In this document: piece by piece, positions 6,440-12,056 of the stretch
Position numbering within the stretch: position 1 is the stretch's first letter
How the letters are laid out: the number at the start of each line of letters is the position of its first letter
From: Halanaerobium sp041694515
GTDB lineage: Bacteria; Bacillota; Halanaerobiia; Halanaerobiales; Halanaerobiaceae
Direction of reading: 5' to 3'
Length of the DNA: 14,591 bases
NCBI GenBank assembly: GCA_041694515.1
Contig: JASMSZ010000120.1
Span: forward strand, 1-14,591
Program-made: the position numbers and the translations under genes
Notes under the pieces: model-generated
Seen by the model: only the letters and a program-made list of their open reading frames with translations
The model's database searches: none
Told to the model about the DNA's origin: nothing

Positions 6440-8359
6440 TTATTCAATACTCAGCGGACTAAATTCTCTTCCACTTCCACTATAAAATTTTGAAAAAATC
6501 TCAAAAAACTCTAATCTTAAAATCTGAATACCAACAACAACACCTTCTAAAACCATAATCACTATATTACCTGCAATTAAAATTAATAAACTACCAGCAT
6601 TATTACTCATCATTTGAGACAGGATAATTACTGCCATAGATAAACCAGCATGATTTAAGGTAAAAGCACCCACCCTTAAAAAAGACAGAGTATTACTTAA
6701 GTAGCCCAAAACAGTATCAAAAAGTTCAAAAATAGATTCCAGTAAATATTCGGATATCTTTTGATCAATACTAAATTTTTTCCCAATCAGTAAATTACCA
6801 AGGGGCTCTTTAAAAAATATCAATAACAACAGGCTTATTACTATAACTGCAGTAATAGAAACTGGTATTAAAAGTCTATTTTGCAGACCATAAAAAGCTA
6901 AATTAGAAAGCATAAATAGATATAAGATTAAGCCACTTAAACCGCTGTCAGAAAATAAGGCTTCTGCATAATCTTTATTTTTAAAAGAATTAAATAAATT
7001 AAAAATCATTGAAGTAATTAAAAGAAAAATCCCTATCATTACCGTAAAACCAAGCCAGAACATAATATTATCCATCGGTCTAATCACTAATGCAGGTATC
7101 AGATCTTCCATCCCGAATAAACTGCCGTAAAATGTACCAAAAAGCATAGAAGCTGAACCCAGTGAAATTAATATATAGCTGATATCCTGATTCTTAATAA
7201 ATTTTATTTTGTTTTTATAAATGGCAAAACCAAGCAGAACAAGAACTAAACCCTGTCCCAAATCCCCAAACATTATTCCAAATAATAATATATAGCTTAA
7301 TGCAAAAAATACTGATGGATCAATTTCTCCATATTTAGGCAGCCCATATAACTTGACCAGGGAAGAAAAAGATTTAATCCACTTTGGATTCTCAATAATT
7401 GTTGGTGGATCCTCTTCTTCAGCATCTTCAACTTCTTGACTGCTATATAATACTTGAGAATATTTATTTGAAATTAACTTTTTAAATTCTTTTTCATTCT
7501 CTTCACTTATCCAGCCAGTTGTAATAAAGAAATAATCACTTTTACCATAAAAACTATTATTAACATCTGTAATTCTATTAAAAATCAATGACTGTTTGTA
7601 GTATTCCAATAACTGCTCCTGATAGCGGTGTTTTAATTTCTTAAATTCTAGTTCTATTTGAGCTCTAATAATCTTAATTTTATCAAGACGGTGTTTTGAT
7701 TGACTAAGAATATCTTTAGGCTCTTCTGTAACCCTGTCAGGAAGCTCAATCCGATTGAAATTGACTGAGTTCAAAATATCAAGTGCTTTTTGTTCATAAT
7801 CCTTTTTGGCAAATGTAAAAAACCAAACTCTTTCTTGATCTTCATTAACTTTCAAAACAAGAACTGGTACTTCAGTGACATTTTCAATCAGACGCTTATA
7901 TCTTTCCTGATTTAAACTGCCAAAAATCAGTGTAACATAAGATAAGGCTTTTAAACTCTGAAGTTCTATATCTATATTCCTCATTACATAAACATGTTTA
8001 ATTAAGTTATTTAGCCTTTCTTCCTCAGCATCCAGTTTATTTGTTATCCTTTCAAGCTTTTTGATCTTTTTCTGAATCGGCATAATGAAATCTTCAAGTT
8101 CTTCCAGACTCAACTTATTCAGCTGATCAAAGTTAAATTCCTTTATTTTTTTATCCAGTTTAAGACTGTCCATTATTTTATTTAGCTTGTTAAAATAGGG
8201 CTTATATGAATTTTCAATCTGATCATTTTTGAATCTGGTGTTATATTTTTCATTTTTTAGAAGTTCCATCTGACTATTCTTAATTATTTCTTCAGTTATT
8301 AAATCAACATCACTTTTCAAACCAAGAATCTGAAATTTTTTCATTTTCTTTATTCCCAA
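6440..8359 (-). CDS. atpI: V/A-type ATP synthase subunit I (membrane stator, a-like)
   Basis: Subunit I provides the ion half-channels next to the K ring and anchors the peripheral stalks. The protein is 639 residues, in the usual range. The N-terminal half (about 1-335) is cytoplasmic with charged coiled-coil arms. The C-terminal half begins at the conserved LVKLYGLPKYGEIDPS and holds about seven or eight membrane helices. The motif TLSFLRVGAFTLNHAGLS contains the essential arginine (R562), and the last helix has LEGVVVGIQILRLEFFEIFSKFY with E605 and R615, followed by the standard GREFSPL end. A TTG at 8359 is the likely start because AGGAGGTG (8365-8372) lies immediately upstream, overlapping the end of atpC. 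The ATG five codons further in lacks a well-placed site. Confidence 0.96.
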   Translation of the reverse strand: MGIKKMKKFQILGLKSDVDLITEEIIKNSQMELLKNEKYNTRFKNDQIENSYKPYFNKLNKIMDSLKLDKKIKEFNFDQLNKLSLEELEDFIMPIQKKIKKLERITNKLDAEEERLNNLIKHVYVMRNIDIELQSLKALSYVTLIFGSLNQERYKRLIENVTEVPVLVLKVNEDQERVWFFTFAKKDYEQKALDILNSVNFNRIELPDRVTEEPKDILSQSKHRLDKIKIIRAQIELEFKKLKHRYQEQLLEYYKQSLIFNRITDVNNSFYGKSDYFFITTGWISEENEKEFKKLISNKYSQVLYSSQEVEDAEEEDPPTIIENPKWIKSFSSLVKLYGLPKYGEIDPSVFFALSYILLFGIMFGDLGQGLVLVLLGFAIYKNKIKFIKNQDISYILISLGSASMLFGTFYGSLFGMEDLIPALVIRPMDNIMFWLGFTVMIGIFLLITSMIFNLFNSFKNKDYAEALFSDSGLSGLILYLFMLSNLAFYGLQNRLLIPVSITAVIVISLLLLIFFKEPLGNLLIGKKFSIDQKISEYLLESIFELFDTVLGYLSNTLSFLRVGAFTLNHAGLSMAVIILSQMMSNNAGSLLILIAGNIVIMVLEGVVVGIQILRLEFFEIFSKFYSGSGREFSPLSIE

Positions 8360-8361
8360 AA

Positions 8362-9417
8362 TTACACCTCCTTTCGAATTAAGAAGTTTTTGATACGCTC
8401 ATCTGGTAGTGAATATCTAATTCCTTCTATTATTGTAATTATATCTCTAAGTTCATATTCTCTAATATATAAATAAGCAAGAATGTTTGATATTGAAAAA
8501 AAACTTTTAGATTTAATTTGCTTCAATTTCCTGTATATATAATTCAGAAAAAATCTTTCAAAAATATTATTTACGCCTTTAATTGCATTTTCAAGCAGCT
8601 CTTGATAGGGCCCATACAAAATATGTTCTAATAAATCTTCCGCATTGTTTACCTGACTCATATTCTGTAGTTCTTCTCGTTTTATTTTAAAATGAAAAGG
8701 AATAATATAATTTAAAATTTCACCAGAGGATAAATTATAATATTTTTTTATCCTGTAAATCCACTGAATATTTAGCAAATCAATATGGGTTCCTATAATC
8801 TCATCAAAATATTTTTGATCCTGGTTTGAGAGTTTTGCAGCCAACTTATTAAGTTGAGAAAACCAATTAAAGTCTAAGGCCATTTCTATTTGAAATAGAT
8901 TTTTATTTTTCTGATACTGTTCTGCAAATTCATCTAAAACGTCAGCGTAATCAAGCTCCTTAAGTACTTCCTGTAGTTCACTATAGGAAGAAGCCTGAAT
9001 AAGATTATTAAAGTCAATTTTCTTATTACGATTTATATAAATCAAATTATCACTGAGATAATCATCCTCATTTTCCAGTAAAATAGTCCTCAGAATAATT
9101 TTCAGATCTTCAATTTCAAATTTTTTAAAATACTTTTCAACAAAGTTTTTTAGATCTGAACTCAAATATTTTTTTAAAAAATCTTCAGAGAGGACAATAC
9201 TCTTTTTAAGTTTTAGTTCAAGCTGGCGTCTGTGAATTTCCTGGCCTGAAAATTCTTCTAAATATTCTTGATAATAGGTATTGTTATAAAGGTAATTAAA
9301 AGCCTCCTGAACAGAATTTAACTCTATTAAATTTTGAAAATCTTTTTCTTTAAGCATATTACTGCTCAAAGCTTTTAATTTGGCATTTACAGCCGGATAT
9401 TGAAAAAGAGCTGTCAT
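8362..9417 (-). CDS. atpC: V/A-type ATP synthase subunit C (shaft-to-ring socket, V0 d-like)
   Basis: Subunit C is a funnel-shaped helical protein of the AC39/d family that seats the D-F shaft on the K ring. The protein is about 351 residues, all helical, starting TALFQYPAVNAKLKALSSNML. The family features seen are this N-terminal block, the internal threefold helical pattern, and the terminal IREYELRDIITIIEGIRYSLP stretch typical of AC39 proteins. The frame opens at a GTG (9426) that overlaps the atpH stop. However, the AAGGTGA at 9423-9429 is 5 nt before the ATG at 9417, so ATG is preferred. The gap to atpH is then 5 bp. Sequence conservation in this family is low, but the operon context makes the call firm. 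Confidence 0.92.
   Translation of the reverse strand: MTALFQYPAVNAKLKALSSNMLKEKDFQNLIELNSVQEAFNYLYNNTYYQEYLEEFSGQEIHRRQLELKLKKSIVLSEDFLKKYLSSDLKNFVEKYFKKFEIEDLKIILRTILLENEDDYLSDNLIYINRNKKIDFNNLIQASSYSELQEVLKELDYADVLDEFAEQYQKNKNLFQIEMALDFNWFSQLNKLAAKLSNQDQKYFDEIIGTHIDLLNIQWIYRIKKYYNLSSGEILNYIIPFHFKIKREELQNMSQVNNAEDLLEHILYGPYQELLENAIKGVNNIFERFFLNYIYRKLKQIKSKSFFSISNILAYLYIREYELRDIITIIEGIRYSLPDERIKNFLIRKEV
8365..8372 (-). promoter_or_regulatory. Ribosome binding site supporting the TTG start of atpI
   Basis: AGGAGGTG on the minus strand, 5 nt before TTG at 8359. It lies within the last codons of atpC, and only 2 bp separate the atpC stop from this start. Confidence 0.75.
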
Positions 9418-9422
9418 TATTT

Positions 9423-9743
9423 TCACCTTCCTGAACTAATTATTTTATCAAAATATTTCTTTAATAAATCAGCTTTTACCTTTTGATAGTTATTTTCAAT
9501 CTTTTTTAATTCATTTTTACTTTCTTCTTCTAAATTAGCTGCAAATCTTTCTGCACCAGCTTTACTTTCTGCAAGTATCTCTTCTCCTTCCTTTTTGCTT
9601 TCTTCAATTTTAACTTTTTCTTCTCTTGCCATTCTTTTTTCATATTTTCCTTCTAATTCTTTAATTTCCACTGTCAGATCATCCTTTAATCTCTGTGCCT
9701 GCTGCTCAATATTGATAACTTTTTCAATTAATTCTTCCTGCAA
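9423..9743 (-). CDS. atpH: V/A-type ATP synthase peripheral-stalk subunit H (G-like)
   Basis: This is a short, fully charged coiled-coil protein of about 106 residues, rich in Glu, Lys and Ala, with no membrane segment. In size, composition and place at the head of the atp genes it matches the H/G subunit, which pairs with E in the peripheral stalks. The call leans on context, because coiled coils carry few family motifs. A frame opens with TTG at 9758, but that codon is part of the GGAGGTG (9750-9756) itself. The next TTG at 9743 lies 6 nt after the site and is the best start, giving MQEELIEKVINIEQQ. The preceding kinase gene ends at 9759, only 15 bp away and with no terminator between. Confidence 0.82.
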   Translation of the reverse strand: MQEELIEKVINIEQQAQRLKDDLTVEIKELEGKYEKRMAREEKVKIEESKKEGEEILAESKAGAERFAANLEEESKNELKKIENNYQKVKADLLKKYFDKIISSGR

Positions 9744-9749
9744 TTCAAT

Positions 9750-9756
9750 CACCTCC
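9750..9756 (-). promoter_or_regulatory. Ribosome binding site deciding the atpH start
   Basis: GGAGGTG on the minus strand, 2 bp past the histidine kinase stop and 6 nt before TTG at 9743. The absence of room for a terminator here links the two-component genes to the ATPase genes. Confidence 0.7.
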
Positions 9757-9758
9757 AA

Positions 9759-11162
9759 TTATTCTTCCGGCAGTAATATTTCAAAATTACTCCCCTTTTT
9801 CAAAGAACTTTTTACATTAATTTCTCCACCATGAATTTTGACAATCCAGCTGCAGATAGAAAGCCCCAGCCCAGTACCTCCATATTCTCTGGATCTTGAT
9901 TTATCAACACGATAAAAACGTTTAAAAATATCATCTAAATCTTCTTCTGCAATGCCTATACCATTATCAATAATATTTAATCTATAAAAACCATCAAGCT
10001 TAGTTAAAATGATTTTTATTTTCCCACTATCTTTACTATATTTGAGAGCATTATCAATTAAATTTAATAAAAGCTGAGTAATCAGACTTAAATCTGCTTT
10101 CATTCTGAATTCCTGGCCTTCTCTTATTTCTTTTTTGATTGAGATATTTTTTTCAGAAGCTAGATTATTCATTTCTTCTATTACCGCATCAACTACAACA
10201 TTTAAATCAAATTCTTCTTTATCAGGCTTAATATTTTTTCCATCTACTTTTGCTAATAGCAGCATTTGGGAAACTAATTGATTCATCTGATCAATCTGCT
10301 TTTTTATTGTCAATAAAATATTTTTCTGATCGGAAGTTAACTTTTTTTCTGAATCAATAGCTTCTTCAATCTGGGCCTTGATAACAGAAATAGGAGTTTT
10401 GAGTTCATGCGAAACATCAGCGTTGAACTGTTTTTGACGATAAAAAGAATTTTCTAATCTATCTAAAAGACTATTTAAAGTTTTAACAAGTCTGCCTATT
10501 TCATCTTCCCTCCCTTCATTAACCCTTATTCTCTGAGACAGATTACTCTGACTTATTTTTTCTGCCGTTACCGAAATTAAGTCAATTGCCTTTAAGGCTC
10601 TACTGGCCAGGAAATAGCCGCCTCCACTGGCTAGAATTAAAGTCAGCGGAATCATAATAAGTAAAATCAGTATTAAGTTATCTAACATTTTCTGTTCTCT
10701 TGCAAAGGAATAGACAAGATTTATATAAGAAGCCTGAGTAAAATCTTGAGCAGCACCTGAATTAACTGCAGCTGTCAGCACGGCCCATTTTTGATTGTTA
10801 TATTCTATTATTTTAAAGAAATTATTTTTCTTAACTGCTGCTGAAATACTATCCTGTATAAATTCAGATTCCAAATTTTTATTTATTAATTTTCCCTGAC
10901 TGTTGTAAATAAAAGTGCTTATATTTTCTCTGTCTACACTATTTAGTAAATAATCAGAATTAAGACCAGCTTCATTAATCTCTGATTTAAGCTGCTGCAT
11001 TTCTATCTCTAATATACTTTTTACTTCTTCAGAAAGCTGGCTTTCCAGATAAAAATATAATATAGAACTGAAAAAAATTAAAACCAGAAATAGAATAACC
11101 ATATACCAAATTGTCAGATTAATTTTTAAAGGATATTTTTTGTAATTCAAATTTTTATTCAT
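9759..11162 (-). CDS. Two-component sensor histidine kinase (HAMP, HisKA, HATPase)
   Basis: A membrane kinase that senses an unknown signal and phosphorylates the adjacent response regulator. The protein is 467 residues. It has a membrane helix at about 16-38, an extracytoplasmic region of about 125 residues (39-162) and a second helix at about 163-185. A HAMP linker follows, then a HisKA helix with SHELKTP (phosphoacceptor H252). The HATPase domain has an N box (N367-N371), DNGIG (399-403) and GGTGLGL (428-434). All catalytic motifs are intact. The ATG at 11162 overlaps the regulator's stop by 8 bp. The layout matches ArlS/CssS-like OmpR-partner kinases, but the sensor region shows no motif I recognise. 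Its stop lies 15 bp from atpH, so it probably shares the ATPase transcript and may respond to ion or energy stress; that is inferred from position. Confidence 0.93.
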   Translation of the reverse strand: MNKNLNYKKYPLKINLTIWYMVILFLVLIFFSSILYFYLESQLSEEVKSILEIEMQQLKSEINEAGLNSDYLLNSVDRENISTFIYNSQGKLINKNLESEFIQDSISAAVKKNNFFKIIEYNNQKWAVLTAAVNSGAAQDFTQASYINLVYSFAREQKMLDNLILILLIMIPLTLILASGGGYFLASRALKAIDLISVTAEKISQSNLSQRIRVNEGREDEIGRLVKTLNSLLDRLENSFYRQKQFNADVSHELKTPISVIKAQIEEAIDSEKKLTSDQKNILLTIKKQIDQMNQLVSQMLLLAKVDGKNIKPDKEEFDLNVVVDAVIEEMNNLASEKNISIKKEIREGQEFRMKADLSLITQLLLNLIDNALKYSKDSGKIKIILTKLDGFYRLNIIDNGIGIAEEDLDDIFKRFYRVDKSRSREYGGTGLGLSICSWIVKIHGGEINVKSSLKKGSNFEILLPEE

Positions 11163-11835
11163 CTTTAAAAACCTTCATTTTGTATCCACGACTTCTTACA
11201 GTTTCCAGAAACTTATTCTCATGTTCCTCATCAATTTTTTTTCTGAGAAATCTAATATAAACATCAACAATATTAGTATTATTGCCGCTCATATATCCCC
11301 ATACATGTTCTTCAATCTGAGATCGACTTAAAATATTACCTCTATTTCTCATCAAATACTCTAAAAGAGCATATTCTTTACTGGTCAGCTCAATTATTTC
11401 CTCTCCTCTTTTGACAGTATAATCTACAGTATTTATAATCAAATCTCCATTTTTTAATGTATTGCTGTGTTCTTTAACACCTCTTCGAAAAATTGTTTTT
11501 ATTCTGGCGATTAGTTCTTCAAATGCAAAAGGTTTTGTTAAATAATCATCAGCCCCCATATTTAAACCCTGTACTTTATCTTCCAGGCTGTCTCTAGCAG
11601 TTAAAATCAATACAGGTGTTTTATCTTTCCATTCCCGCAGTTCCGATAATACTTCCAGGCCATCTTTTTTAGGAATCATTATATCTAAAATAATTAAATC
11701 ATATTCATTAATTATCGTTTTGTCCACTGCAGCTTCACCATCATAAACTATTTCTGCAGTAAAATTTTCTCTTTCCAATCTTTTCTTTATTATTTTAGCA
11801 AGATCTTTTTCATCTTCGACAATTAGAATATTCAT
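11155..11835 (-). CDS. OmpR/PhoB-type DNA-binding response regulator
   Basis: A transcription regulator switched on by phosphorylation from the neighbouring kinase. The protein is 226 residues. The receiver domain has the acidic pair at D8/E9, the phosphoacceptor D51 in ILDIMIP, T79 and K101 in LTKPF. The C-terminal winged-helix domain runs from about residue 130 and includes SKEYALLEYLMRN, the recognition-helix region NIVDVYIRFLRKKID and the wing VRSRGYKM. A frame extends further upstream (to 11886), but the ATG at 11835 is preceded by AAAGGAAG 7 nt away and gives the family-typical start MNILIVEDE. It is the first gene of the leftward operon. The closest families by general look are ArlR/CssR-like regulators. 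Its targets are unknown; the operon's own leader is an obvious candidate. Confidence 0.94.
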   Translation of the reverse strand: MNILIVEDEKDLAKIIKKRLERENFTAEIVYDGEAAVDKTIINEYDLIILDIMIPKKDGLEVLSELREWKDKTPVLILTARDSLEDKVQGLNMGADDYLTKPFAFEELIARIKTIFRRGVKEHSNTLKNGDLIINTVDYTVKRGEEIIELTSKEYALLEYLMRNRGNILSRSQIEEHVWGYMSGNNTNIVDVYIRFLRKKIDEEHENKFLETVRSRGYKMKVFKDE

Positions 11836-11920
11836 TAAAACACTTCCTTTACTAAATTTAAGGCGTATTGTAAAAGATATAAACAAATTATTTAAGCAGC
11901 AAATAGAATGACTTTTCTCT

Positions 11921-11953
11921 TAAATATTAAAAATAGTAATGTTTTAATATCTA
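11921..11953. repeat. AT-rich inverted repeat in the operon leader
   Basis: The arms at 11921-11932 (TAAATATTAAAA) and 11942-11953 (TTTTAATATCTA) pair over 12 bp with one mismatch in DNA (G-U in the leftward RNA), around a 9-nt loop. It lies just downstream of the predicted start of transcription and touches the neighbouring inverted repeat. It could be a protein-binding site or an mRNA stem. No U-run follows on the leftward strand that would make it a terminator. Confidence 0.5.
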
Positions 11954-11975
11954 CTCATTTATTATTCAATGAGTA
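11952..11975. repeat. 8-8-8 inverted repeat overlapping the -10 element (candidate operator)
   Basis: TACTCATT at 11952-11959 and AATGAGTA at 11968-11975 are exact reverse complements separated by 8 bp. The right arm overlaps four bases of the predicted -10 (11972-11977). A protein binding here would cover the promoter and start point, so this is a candidate operator. OmpR-type regulators more often bind direct repeats, so another regulator is possible. Confidence 0.45.
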
Positions 11976-12004
11976 TAGCAGTGAAAAATTAAAAAATGAT
12001 TAAA

Positions 12005-12035
12005 AAAGCAGTCCTGAAAATTTCAGGACTGCTTT
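12005..12035 (-). terminator. Rho-independent terminator of ileS
   Basis: A 12-bp perfect stem (12005-12016 with 12024-12035, core AGCAGTCCTG/CAGGACTGCT) has a 7-nt AT loop that could pair further. On the minus strand it ends in a T-run (TTTTTTAATCATTTTTT). It starts about 21 bp past the ileS stop. It separates ileS transcription from the two-component/ATPase operon, which therefore needs its own promoter. Confidence 0.9.
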
Positions 12036-12056
12036 AATAAATAATCTAAATTATAT

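Larger units (their letters stand above)
11836..12004 (-). promoter_or_regulatory. Leader/promoter region of the two-component/ATPase operon
   Basis: This non-coding stretch separates the ileS terminator from the response regulator. On the minus strand it holds TGCTATACT at 11972-11980, a near-perfect extended -10 element (TGN then TATACT). No convincing -35 is seen, as expected for extended -10 promoters. Transcription would start near 11965 and leave a leader of about 130 nt. Two inverted repeats lie at and just after the presumed start point. The promoter call rests on a motif match only. Confidence 0.5.

Noticed and set aside
6258..6485. Plus-strand open frame across the atpK-atpI junction
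   Set aside because: Opposite two firm genes and not supported by a start site or motif; its hydrophobic look comes from the antisense of membrane helices.
9595..9834. Plus-strand open frame opposite atpH and the kinase end
   Set aside because: Antisense to a coiled-coil gene; Ser/Leu-rich composition is what such antisense reading gives.
11860..11900. Second possible promoter (TTGCTG, 17 bp, TATCTT on the minus strand)
   Set aside because: The -35 matches only three of six bases and the region is AT-rich, so such matches arise by chance; the extended -10 at 11972-11980 is stronger.
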